Origin: Balneola sp.
Lineage (GTDB): Bacteria; Bacteroidota; Rhodothermia; Balneolales; Balneolaceae
Reading direction: 5' to 3'
DNA length: 64,000 bases
Assembly: GCA_003712055.1 (NCBI GenBank)
Contig: RHLJ01000001.1
Location: 496,001 to 560,000 of the forward strand
Numbering within the stretch: position 1 is the first letter of the stretch; each line of letters begins with the position of its first letter. A program made the position numbers and the translations under genes. This document shows, piece after piece, positions 25,111-33,137 of this stretch. A model generated the notes under the pieces. It ran no database searches, was not told the DNA's origin, and was given only the letters and a program-made list of their open reading frames with translations.

Positions 25111-26637
25111 ATGAAACACTCTCTTCTGCTTCTTGTCCTGGTACTATTCTCAGCTTGTTCAGGACCCTACTACACTACCTCAAGTTATCACCAGAATTCA
25201 ACACATCAAGCCGGAGAAGTATACGACCAAATTGTCGAGAATGAATTTAGAACTGTTTCAGAGCACCCTTTGTCTACATTTTCTATTGATGTAGATGGAG
25301 CTTCATATGCTAATGTAAGACGAATTCTCAGGGCTGGGTATCTACCTCCCAGAGATGCTGTTCGTATCGAAGAACTTATTAATTATTTCAATTACTCCTA
25401 CCCTGAGCCTGCTGAAGGGGCACCGGTTTCTTTAAGCTCTGAAATTGCACCAGCTCCCTGGAATCCCAGGCATCACCTTATTCAAATAGGAATACAAGGA
25501 GAACATATTAAAACCGATAAATTACCTCCTAATAACCTGGTTTTTCTTATTGATGTTTCCGGTTCTATGAGAGATGAAGATAAGCTTCCTTTATTAAAGC
25601 AAGGACTGAAATTGTTAGTAAATGAACTCGAGGAAGATGATTTTATTTCCATTGTAGTCTACTCGGGAAGATCAGGGGTAGTACTAAACCCAACTCCTGG
25701 AAATGAAAAGGATAAAATCCTCAAGAAAATAAACAAACTCCGAGCAAGTGGATTCACAGCAGGGTCTAAAGGAATAAAAGAAGCCTATAAGCTAGCTAAG
25801 AAGCATTTCAATGAAGATGCAAATAATAGAGTTATCATGGCTACGGATGGGGATTTTAATGTGGGTATATCCAGTGATGAAGATCTTGTAGCTTTAATTG
25901 AAAGCGAAAGAGATCACGGAATTTTCTTATCAATGCTTGGTTTCGGAACCGGGAACCTGAAGGATTCAAAAATGGAGAAAATAGCCAACCATGGAAACGG
26001 TAATTACTACTACATAGATAATTTACTGGAAGCAAAGAAAGTATTGATTTCCGAAATGGAGGGGACTCTTCACACTATTGCCAAAGATGTCAAGATTCAA
26101 ATAGAGTTTAATCCTCAAAATGTCCATGCTTACCGTCTTGTAGGATATGAGAACAGGTTACTTGCCGATGATGAATTCAATGATGATAAAAGAGATGCAG
26201 GAGAACTAGGTGTTGGTCAAACGGTAACCGCTCTTTATGAAGTAATCCCTGTCGGAGTCGAATCTCCAGGTGTGTTACCTGTAGACCCACTGAAGTATCA
26301 ACCTAAAGAAAGTATTAGCTCAACTCATTCTGATGAAATAATGACGGTCAAAATCCGCTATAAAGAACCGGATGGTGATGTAAGTGAGTTGGTTACGGGG
26401 ATTCTCAAAAGGGACGAAATAAAAGAAACTCTTTCAGAAAACTTATCCTTTGCAGCATCATTGGCCTCTTTTGGAATGTTGCTCCGGGATTCGAAATTCA
26501 AAGGAGCCTCTTCTTTTGAATTAGTGGATGAGCTTGCCCGAAATGGTAAAGGAGTGGACCCCAATGGCTATCGTGCCGAGTTTATAAAACTCGCTGAATT
26601 AGCAGAGTTACTATGGCAGGGTAACTCTAAAAACTAG
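25111..26637 (+). CDS. VWA-domain lipoprotein (second paralogue)
   Basis: A 508-residue lipoprotein starting at ATG 25111 (KHSLLLLVLVLFSACSG, lipobox FSAC). It has the same VWF-associated segment (LSTFSIDVDGASYANVRRIL), a MIDAS FLIDVSGSMRDEDKLPLL with ATDGDFNVGISSDEDL, and the same C-terminal half. Long identical stretches with the upstream gene (GFGTGNLKDSKMEKIANHGN, YYYIDNLLEAKKVL) show a recent tandem duplication, the copies differing mainly at the N-terminus: here lipid anchor, there regulatory-like domain. They may act together at opposite faces of the periplasm. Confidence 0.92.
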   Translation: MKHSLLLLVLVLFSACSGPYYTTSSYHQNSTHQAGEVYDQIVENEFRTVSEHPLSTFSIDVDGASYANVRRILRAGYLPPRDAVRIEELINYFNYSYPEPAEGAPVSLSSEIAPAPWNPRHHLIQIGIQGEHIKTDKLPPNNLVFLIDVSGSMRDEDKLPLLKQGLKLLVNELEEDDFISIVVYSGRSGVVLNPTPGNEKDKILKKINKLRASGFTAGSKGIKEAYKLAKKHFNEDANNRVIMATDGDFNVGISSDEDLVALIESERDHGIFLSMLGFGTGNLKDSKMEKIANHGNGNYYYIDNLLEAKKVLISEMEGTLHTIAKDVKIQIEFNPQNVHAYRLVGYENRLLADDEFNDDKRDAGELGVGQTVTALYEVIPVGVESPGVLPVDPLKYQPKESISSTHSDEIMTVKIRYKEPDGDVSELVTGILKRDEIKETLSENLSFAASLASFGMLLRDSKFKGASSFELVDELARNGKGVDPNGYRAEFIKLAELAELLWQGNSKN

Positions 26638-26642
26638 ATTGA

Positions 26643-26668
26643 GTCATTCCCATGAAGGTAGGAATGAC
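26643..26668. repeat. dRS3-like hairpin between convergent VWA and bglX genes
   Basis: GTCATTCC (26643-26650) pairs with GGAATGAC (26661-26668) with a ten-base loop. It is related to the 24997-25024 hairpin and sits at the same place, just past a VWA stop codon. It may terminate both convergent genes. Confidence 0.65.
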
Positions 26669-26685
26669 CCCTAGATAAAAATTTA

Positions 26686-28989
26686 TCAGTTTCTGGTAAG
26701 TTCTAATTCAAGCCCCTGAAGCTCATCAGAATTGGTGCCTACCATAATGCTAAACATCCCTGGCTCAACCTTAAATTTTTCGTCCGCTCCATAGAATGCG
26801 AGTGTTTCCCAGTCAATGGTAAAAGTGATCGTTTTTGTTTCTCCCGCATCCAGCATCACTTTATCAAAGCCCTTTAGTTCTTTCATTGGGCGCATTGCAC
26901 TTGCATAGTGGTCGCGAATATACATTTGAACTACTTCTTCACCAGCTACATCACCTGTATTAGTCACGTTAACAGATACTTCTACTTCTTCATCCATAGA
27001 CATCGAATTTGCAGAGAGCTCGAAATTAGTGTATTCAAAGGTTGTATAACTCAATCCATATCCAAATGAGAATTGAGGGCTATTTACTTCGTCATTAAAA
27101 TGACTCCAGAAAACTGCTCCGTCATCTCCGGGACCGGTACTTGGCCTACCTGGATTTCTAAAGTTATAGTAGATAGGAATTTGACCGAGCGCTCTTGGTA
27201 TAGTCATTGGTAGTTTTCCAGAAGGATTATAATCCCCAAATAGTACATCAGCTATTGCATTTCCTGCCTCTGTTCCAAGGTGCCAGGTATTTAATAATGT
27301 ATGAGATCCTTCATACAAATCTGGTTCGATCATTGGCCGACCAGCCATTAATACCACTACAATGTTATCATTAACTGCTTTTAGCTCTTTGAACAGCTCT
27401 AGCTGCCGCCCCTTAAGGCTTATATCCGTTAAGCTTCTTCCCTCTCCAGATTGTAAACCTTCCTCACCAACAGCCATTACCACGATATCAGCTCTTCGAG
27501 CATTTTCAATAGCCGATGCAAAGCCCGAACCATCATCTTCAGGATAAACTAACGCTCGCGCGAAAGACCCATTGTCTCTTGCTAAGGTGTAACCTTCGTC
27601 ATAAGTCACCTCCACATTTGAGCCAACGGCATTTTGGATACCTTCTAGCAATGAAACGGCCGAATCTGATTCCCCTCTTCCTCGCCAGTTACCCAGCGGA
27701 GTATCTTTATCGGCTGCAAGGTTTCCAATAACAGCAATCCGTGAGGTGGTTTTAGATAAAGGAAGAATTTGATTGTCATTCTTTAGTAGCACAATGGATC
27801 TTTTTGCAACATCCCTGGCTATGGCCCTGTGCTCATCGGTATAGGTAACACGCGCTTCCCTTTCACTGTTAGAATATTTATATGGATCATCGAAAAGTCC
27901 CAGGTGGAATTTCATCCTCAATACTCTTCGAACAGCTTCATCCAGTATTTCCGTATCAACTTCCCCTGATTCTACTAACTCAAACAGGTGGCGTTGATAA
28001 GCTTCTGATTCCATATCCATGTCATTACCACTAGTTATTGCATGGTAAGCCGATTGTTTCAAATCTTTCGAGTATCCATGATTGATCATCTGTCGGATTG
28101 AACCCCAATCTGAAATGATAAATCCTCCAAAGCCCCAGGTCTCTTTCAAAATGGTTCGCTGGAGATAATAATCGCCATTAGCCGGTATTCCATTTAGATC
28201 ATTAAAGGAGTTCATTACAGAACCTATCCCAGCCTTAGCAAGTGCTTCAAATGGTGGGAGCACAATGTTATGTAAGGTATTTCTTCCAAAATCAACGGTA
28301 TTATAATCTCTACCTGCTTCTGAAAACCCATATCCAGCGAAATGCTTAGCTGTGGCCATTATTGAGTTATAGCTCGATAAATCATCCGTTTGGAAGCCAT
28401 GCATCCTAGCCAGGGCTATTTGGGTGCCCAAGTATGGGTCCTCTCCAGCTCCTTCCATAACACGCCCCCAACGAGGATCTCTACCAACATCTACCATAGG
28501 AGCAAAGGTCCAATTAATTCCTGCACCAGAAGCTTCGATAGCAGCAGTTCTTGCAGATAGTTCTATAGCATCCAGATCCCAGCTGGCTGATTCTCCAAGT
28601 GGAATTGGAAAAATCGTTTTGTAACCGTGAATAACGTCAAAGCCAAAAATTAGAGGTATCCCCAATCTGCTGTTCTCAACTGCCAGCTTTTGAGCTTCAT
28701 AGGTAGCTTCAGCTCCAACTACATTTAGCATAGAACCTACGCCCCCATTCATGAGCAGTCTTGCTCGTTCAGCAACGTAATCATTGTCTTCAGGAATAGG
28801 CCCGGTGACATCCCAGCTCCCATTATGTTGGTTTAACTGACCAACCTTTTCCTGTAATGTCATCAGAGCTAATACACTATCAACTTTTTGTTCAATGACA
28901 GGGTCAATTAGTTTATTCTGTGCATTAGCTGAAATGGAAAGGGTTACTAGTAAGGTACATGTAAGTGAGAGAGTTTTTTTGATGAACAT
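26686..28989 (-). CDS. bglX: periplasmic GH3 beta-glucosidase
   Basis: A 767-residue exoglycosidase releasing glucose from beta-linked oligosaccharides. Signal peptide KKTLSLTCTLLVTLSISANAQ; GH3 N-terminal barrel about 40-370 with PLIFGFDVIHGYKTIFPIP, KHFAGYG and the nucleophile motif GFIISDWGS (Asp294); GH3 C-terminal domain about 400-620 (RSIVLLKNDNQILPL, AVGEEGLQSGEGRSL); fibronectin-III-like tail from about 690 (DEEVEVSVNVTNTGDVAGEE). Length matches BglX. Given the GH81 endoglucanase nearby, laminari-oligosaccharides are a plausible substrate, as inference. Preceded by a nested hairpin at 29037-29142. Confidence 0.95.
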   Translation of the reverse strand: MFIKKTLSLTCTLLVTLSISANAQNKLIDPVIEQKVDSVLALMTLQEKVGQLNQHNGSWDVTGPIPEDNDYVAERARLLMNGGVGSMLNVVGAEATYEAQKLAVENSRLGIPLIFGFDVIHGYKTIFPIPLGESASWDLDAIELSARTAAIEASGAGINWTFAPMVDVGRDPRWGRVMEGAGEDPYLGTQIALARMHGFQTDDLSSYNSIMATAKHFAGYGFSEAGRDYNTVDFGRNTLHNIVLPPFEALAKAGIGSVMNSFNDLNGIPANGDYYLQRTILKETWGFGGFIISDWGSIRQMINHGYSKDLKQSAYHAITSGNDMDMESEAYQRHLFELVESGEVDTEILDEAVRRVLRMKFHLGLFDDPYKYSNSEREARVTYTDEHRAIARDVAKRSIVLLKNDNQILPLSKTTSRIAVIGNLAADKDTPLGNWRGRGESDSAVSLLEGIQNAVGSNVEVTYDEGYTLARDNGSFARALVYPEDDGSGFASAIENARRADIVVMAVGEEGLQSGEGRSLTDISLKGRQLELFKELKAVNDNIVVVLMAGRPMIEPDLYEGSHTLLNTWHLGTEAGNAIADVLFGDYNPSGKLPMTIPRALGQIPIYYNFRNPGRPSTGPGDDGAVFWSHFNDEVNSPQFSFGYGLSYTTFEYTNFELSANSMSMDEEVEVSVNVTNTGDVAGEEVVQMYIRDHYASAMRPMKELKGFDKVMLDAGETKTITFTIDWETLAFYGADEKFKVEPGMFSIMVGTNSDELQGLELELTRN

Positions 28990-29036
28990 TATTCTTCTAT
29001 AAATAGTTAGGAAATTTATTTTCAGGGTTAAAATAA

Positions 29037-29142
29037 CAACCTGAGTTTGAGAAAGTAGGTTAGTTATTGGTTATTCGTTATTAGTGGATAACGAATAACC
29101 AATAACAATTAACTAAACGTTTTTCATCTCGAACTCAGGTTG
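29037..29142. repeat. nested inverted repeat upstream of bglX
   Basis: Outer 16-base arms (29037-29052 and 29127-29142, CAACCTGAGTTTGAGA against its complement) have one mismatch that would be G-U in RNA. An inner pair of 19-base arms (29063-29081 and 29088-29106, GTTATTGGTTATTCGTTAT) is perfect, with a six-base loop. It lies between two minus-strand genes, downstream of the DUF2911 gene and upstream of bglX. Confidence 0.85.
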
Positions 29143-29153
29143 GCAAAAAAGTA

Positions 29154-30101
29154 CTACTCTTCCAAATCTTCAGCTCTTTGCCGAAGTACTCTGGCTGAGC
29201 GTTCATCCGCCATATCAGCAGCTTTTAGATATGCAGACCTAGCACGTTCTATGTCGTTTGCTTCTTCATATATTTCGGCTGCTGAGTAATGAGACCTCCA
29301 ATTGTCAGTCCAGGTACTTGTCAGTTCTTCTGCAGCTTCTAAACCCTTTTCTTGGTCTCCATTAACGACGTACATTTTTCCTAGCAATCCAAGGGTCTGT
29401 ACATTTCTTTCTCTTTGAGCAGCTCTTTCTGCCCATTCTAATCCTTTATCTGTTCTATAATCGTTATTCAACGTATAGGTAGCCCCTTGTACCCACCCTT
29501 GCCATCCGAAAGCCGGAAGAGTTCGAAATTGTTTTTCAATATGGGCAAAGGTTGTTTCCATTGGTATTTCAACTATGAACGGAATTTTTCGGTGTGCCCA
29601 CTTCAAAGAGATTTCTACAGAATTAGATGTATAGTCACTAAAAGAAAACTTCATCCATTCATATTTACTATCCATTTCCTCAGCAGGAACAGTGATTCTA
29701 AGCGCATCCTCAGATTCATCATAGAAAAAACTCCCCCATGCTTCATTGAAGTTCGAGAATATAATCACCCATTCTTCCTCACCAGGAATAGTATGCATTC
29801 CATAAGTACCTGCTTTTAGCTCTTCTCCATTGATTAAGACATCATCCGTTACAGTGAACAATGTGTTCTCATTTGCACCTGTCCTCCAAACACGGTCAAA
29901 CGGAACTAAGCCTCCCCAAATTTCTCGATCTTTTATACCTACTGAACTGTACTCAAGAGTAATAGTTGTATACCCAATAGTTATACTTCTTGATTCTTTT
30001 GGGCTTGATCTGGGCAATTCCAGGGAAACAGGAAGCTGCGCATAGCTAATCATCGTGCAAAAAAAGAGTAATAATGTTGGAGTAAAAAGAAATTTTTTCA
30101 T
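29154..30101 (-). CDS. DUF2911 exported protein with TPR-like C-terminus
   Basis: A 315-residue secreted protein: signal peptide (MKKFLFTPTLLLFFCTMISY), the DUF2911 domain at about 30-190 (PRSSPKESRSITIGYTTITL, EIWGGLVPFDRVWRTGANEN, LKAGTYGMHTIPGEEEWVII), then an alpha-helical TPR-like region at about 225-310 (EWAERAAQRERNVQTLGLLG). DUF2911 proteins are common in Bacteroidota and of unknown role. It is divergent from the solenoid operon, sharing the 114-base region 30102-30215, where I see no named site. Confidence 0.9.
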   Translation of the reverse strand: MKKFLFTPTLLLFFCTMISYAQLPVSLELPRSSPKESRSITIGYTTITLEYSSVGIKDREIWGGLVPFDRVWRTGANENTLFTVTDDVLINGEELKAGTYGMHTIPGEEEWVIIFSNFNEAWGSFFYDESEDALRITVPAEEMDSKYEWMKFSFSDYTSNSVEISLKWAHRKIPFIVEIPMETTFAHIEKQFRTLPAFGWQGWVQGATYTLNNDYRTDKGLEWAERAAQRERNVQTLGLLGKMYVVNGDQEKGLEAAEELTSTWTDNWRSHYSAAEIYEEANDIERARSAYLKAADMADERSARVLRQRAEDLEE

Positions 30102-30215
30102 AATTCTAGGTGAGATTTAATTGAGCGCTTAATCTAACTAATCTTTTTCTAATTACATCTCATTTGAAACAAAGATTGGTACTAACTCGTCTCCCTTAAA
30201 AATTTTTTTTTGACT

Positions 30216-31238
30216 ATGGCACAACAGGGAAAATTCCGAAAATCGAAAAAGTCTGATGACTTTAATCTCGATAACTATCTAGAGGAACAATCAGAAGAAG
30301 CATATCCTACCGAAGAGCAAGAAGGCTTTAACGAAGAGTCCTCCTCTTTCTTTAGAAATATCATACTAGTTGGTGCCGTAGCGGTAGCCTCTTTCCTCTG
30401 GTATTTCGATTGGAGCCCAAGTAATGCTTACAACTTCTTTTTTGCTGAAGAAGCTACCACACAACAGACAGCTGGTGGTATAAATATTGACATCCCCCCT
30501 ATTAATATCGATATCCCTGAGATCAATGTAGAAGTAGATATTCCTGAGTTTAATTTTGATGAAGTAGATCAAGGAGGTCAGGCAGCACCGCTTAATATGA
30601 GTTTTACAGATTATATGGCTGCATTAAACGACAGGGGCTATTTGGATAACTTTGGAAGTTCATCGCTGTCTACCATGTATCAAAATAATGTACCAATAGA
30701 GTACATTGATGAATTAGGTCAGGCGGGTGTACTTGATAACTTCGGAGGAACCTCTATCACGACTTTATTCACTAATAATGTTCCTACTGAGTATATCAAT
30801 CAACTTCAGGCATATGGAGTTCTTGATAATTTCGGTGGTACTTCTATTTCTACATTATATGAAAACAGGGTTCCCACCGAATATATAATACGATTGAGAC
30901 AGGCCGGAATGCTGGATAATTTCGGTGGCACTTCCATCTCTACATTGTACGGTAATAATGTTCCATTTGAATATCTACAGGCTTTAAATGAAGCAGGTGT
31001 GTTGGATGAATTCGGTGGAACCTCAATTTCTACTCTATATACCAACCAGGTTCCTACCTCTTATATCACTCAGCTTTCAGAAAGTGGCCTTATGGATAAT
31101 TTTGGTAGTACCTCTATTTCAAGGTTGTATAGTAACAATGTGCCCATTTCCTTTATCCAGGGACTTGAGGATCGGGGCTTACTAGATAACATGTCTTCAC
31201 AATCAGTAATTGATGCTTATAGAATCGATGGAGAGTAA
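30216..31238 (+). CDS. single-pass membrane protein with seven 30-residue repeats (solenoid A)
   Basis: A 340-residue protein from ATG 30216 (a TTG six bases earlier is also in frame). Order: cytoplasmic tail with the motif DDFNLDNYLEEQSEE (about 14-28), one transmembrane helix about 47-65 (FFRNIILVGAVAVASFLWYF) followed by DWSPSNAYNFFF, a strand-like linker rich in INIDIP, then seven exact 30-residue units filling residues 131-340. The unit reads roughly xEYIxxLxxAGxLDNFGGTS then ISTLYxNNVP: two short helices with a turn. It is the first of three paralogous genes separated by two and one bases. The repeats resemble by eye the GVxPEYI-type repeats attached to some BlaR1/M56 sensors; no enzyme domain is present. 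Function unknown. Confidence 0.9.
   Translation: MAQQGKFRKSKKSDDFNLDNYLEEQSEEAYPTEEQEGFNEESSSFFRNIILVGAVAVASFLWYFDWSPSNAYNFFFAEEATTQQTAGGINIDIPPINIDIPEINVEVDIPEFNFDEVDQGGQAAPLNMSFTDYMAALNDRGYLDNFGSSSLSTMYQNNVPIEYIDELGQAGVLDNFGGTSITTLFTNNVPTEYINQLQAYGVLDNFGGTSISTLYENRVPTEYIIRLRQAGMLDNFGGTSISTLYGNNVPFEYLQALNEAGVLDEFGGTSISTLYTNQVPTSYITQLSESGLMDNFGSTSISRLYSNNVPISFIQGLEDRGLLDNMSSQSVIDAYRIDGE
30606..31235 (+). repeat. seven 90-bp coding repeats in solenoid A
   Basis: Seven units of exactly 90 bases run to the last sense codon. Each encodes LDNFGGTS-like and VPxEYI-like motifs; the first and last units are most diverged. Coding repeats, not a CRISPR: no spacers. Confidence 0.9.
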
Positions 31239-31240
31239 TT

Positions 31241-32044
31241 ATGGAACGAGATCAGGAATTTAGATATAACAGAAATGACGACTTCAACCTCGATGATTAT
31301 ATAGATGAAAAATCGAGAGAAGGATATAAACCGGAGCCCCCAAAGCAAAAATCAAATTGGTTAAGAAATGCAATGGTACTCACAGGTTTTGGGGCACTTT
31401 CACTACTTTATTTTAATGACTGGAGTCCCCGACAAGTATATGCAAACATTTTTGGGTTAAATGATCCTCAAATTACTGTTATACAGGCTCCGCCGGGACC
31501 TGGTGATGCAATTATTATAAATGGCGTTCCTGGAGAAGATATCGTCATAGATCTTTCAGATTTGGAGAATTCACTTGCCAACTTAGAAGGACTTGAAGGT
31601 CTTGAAAATCTTGAAGGCTTAGAAAGTCTGGAAAACCTGGAAGCTTTTGAGGCTTTCGAAGCATTCGAGGCCTTTGAAGCTTTCGAAGCATTTGGTGATT
31701 TGGAAAATTTTGAAAGCGCAGAGGAGCTTCAAGAATTCGCGATTAATACTGCTAGAGAAGCATTAGCCGGATTGCAAGAATCAGGTCAATTCGGAGATGA
31801 TGTTAATTCACAAATAGCAGATGCGATGGAAGAGTTAGCCATTGCAAGAGAAAAAGTTGGTTTTGCCGCCTATACCATCGAAATTAATCAACTTGGAATT
31901 AGCGATATACTAGACGAAGCTACAATAGAAAAAGTGTATGAGTCTAATGTACCCGCTTCTTTTCTAAAAAAATTGAATGATGATGGTTTACTAACTAATG
32001 CCACATCTGAATCCATCATAAAATCCTACCAAGAGGATCAATAA
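31241..32044 (+). CDS. single-pass membrane protein with Leu/Phe-Glu tract and degenerate repeats (solenoid B)
   Basis: A 267-residue paralogue of the flanking genes. N-terminal motif DDFNLDDYIDEKSREGY (about 13-29), transmembrane helix about 44-60 (AMVLTGFGALSLLYF), then DWSPRQVYANIFG as in protein A. The outer part differs: a linker (APPGPGDAIIINGVPGED), a period-three acidic tract (LEGLEGLENLEGLESLENLE then five AFE/EAF triplets, about 113-145), a helical region, and at the C-terminus about two degenerate 30-residue units, the last being VPASFLKKLNDDGLL. It starts two bases after gene A and ends one base before gene C. Likely a partner of A and C; function unknown. Confidence 0.88.
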   Translation: MERDQEFRYNRNDDFNLDDYIDEKSREGYKPEPPKQKSNWLRNAMVLTGFGALSLLYFNDWSPRQVYANIFGLNDPQITVIQAPPGPGDAIIINGVPGEDIVIDLSDLENSLANLEGLEGLENLEGLESLENLEAFEAFEAFEAFEAFEAFGDLENFESAEELQEFAINTAREALAGLQESGQFGDDVNSQIADAMEELAIAREKVGFAAYTIEINQLGISDILDEATIEKVYESNVPASFLKKLNDDGLLTNATSESIIKSYQEDQ

Positions 32045-32045
32045 C

Positions 32046-33137
32046 ATGGCTAAGCAAAATCTTAAAACCCGAAAGGACCCAAATTTTGATCTGGATCAAT
32101 ACATTCACGAAAAAGCGAATGAAATTCCCGGAAAAGAACAGATTATTGAAGAAGCAGAGCAAGATTATCAAAGACCATCCACTAAACGAAATTTAATGGC
32201 TATTGCCTTTTTTGTAGCTTTTGCTGCGCTATGGATGGTTTTAGGCGGGCCTACTTCTTTTTTTGGTTTTGGTGATGGTAATCAAAATGAAGTAGCTACC
32301 ACTACTAGTCAGTCTGTTTTACCTCAAGCTATTGGGCAAAATGCTTTACCTTTACCCCCTGCCCCTCCAGTAGCACCACTACCGCCTGCTCCTACTTATA
32401 CAGATGTGAATACCGGGTATCTTGATTATTTGCAGCAGGTGAATGAAGCTTTTCCAAACCAATTCTCTGCTTCAGCTGTGCAAGGTTTGTACAATGGTGG
32501 AGTTCCTATCCAATACCTCACTGATTTGAACAATGCTGGCTATTTGAATGAATTCTCTTATTCTGCAATTATTGGGATGTATAATGGAGGAGTTCCCATT
32601 GATTACTTAAATCAAATGGATGCAGCAGGGTATCTGGATGAGTTTTCTTACTCCGCAATTATTGGACTCTATAATGGGGGTGTGCCTACAAGCTATTTGA
32701 ACCAAATGAATTCTGCTGGGTACCTTGATGAATTCTCATACTCTGCGGTAATAGGTTTGTATAATGGTGGTGTTTCTATGGATTACCTCAATGCAATGAA
32801 TTCATCCGGATATTTGGACGAATTCTCCTATTCAGCATTAATAGGAATGTATAATAGTGGGGTTAGCATTCAGTATTTGGATCAATTAAACCAAATTGGT
32901 CTTATCGATGAGTTTTCGTACTCAGCGATTATTGGCATGTATAGTAGTGGTGTTCGAACCTCTTATTTAACTGAGCTCGAGCAAGCTGGCTTCCTTGATA
33001 CTTTTTCATATTCCGGCATTATTGGATTGTATTCATCTGATGTACCGGTTTCATTTCTGCAAGAACTAGATAATAGAAACCTGTTGGATAATATGAGCTA
33101 TTCCGATGTTATCGGTGCCTACATGGCCGATAACTAA
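32046..33137 (+). CDS. single-pass membrane protein with eight 30-residue repeats (solenoid C)
   Basis: A 363-residue protein. The N-terminal motif PNFDLDQYIHEKANE (about 12-26) matches that of A and B; transmembrane helix about 50-67 (LMAIAFFVAFAALWMVLGGP); a proline-rich linker (LPLPPAPPVAPLPPAPTY) that would span part of the periplasm; then eight repeat units to the C-terminus. The unit is xxYLNQMxxAGYLDEFSYSA then IIGLYNGGVP. The last unit, VPVSFLQELDNRNLLDNMS, is closer to the last units of A and B than to its own neighbours. Its stop overlaps the stop of the convergent ABC exporter gene, leaving no room for a terminator. Confidence 0.9.
   Translation: MAKQNLKTRKDPNFDLDQYIHEKANEIPGKEQIIEEAEQDYQRPSTKRNLMAIAFFVAFAALWMVLGGPTSFFGFGDGNQNEVATTTSQSVLPQAIGQNALPLPPAPPVAPLPPAPTYTDVNTGYLDYLQQVNEAFPNQFSASAVQGLYNGGVPIQYLTDLNNAGYLNEFSYSAIIGMYNGGVPIDYLNQMDAAGYLDEFSYSAIIGLYNGGVPTSYLNQMNSAGYLDEFSYSAVIGLYNGGVSMDYLNAMNSSGYLDEFSYSALIGMYNSGVSIQYLDQLNQIGLIDEFSYSAIIGMYSSGVRTSYLTELEQAGFLDTFSYSGIIGLYSSDVPVSFLQELDNRNLLDNMSYSDVIGAYMADN
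32421..33134 (+). repeat. eight 87-90-bp coding repeats in solenoid C
   Basis: First unit 87 bases (32421-32507), six units of 90 bases from 32508, last unit 87 bases. Internal units are highly alike (EFSYSAIIG then YNGGV), suggesting recent unit amplification or gene conversion. Confidence 0.9.

Noticed and set aside
30606-33134. CRISPR array
   Set aside because: The regular 90-base period is coding, in frame, and without distinct spacers.
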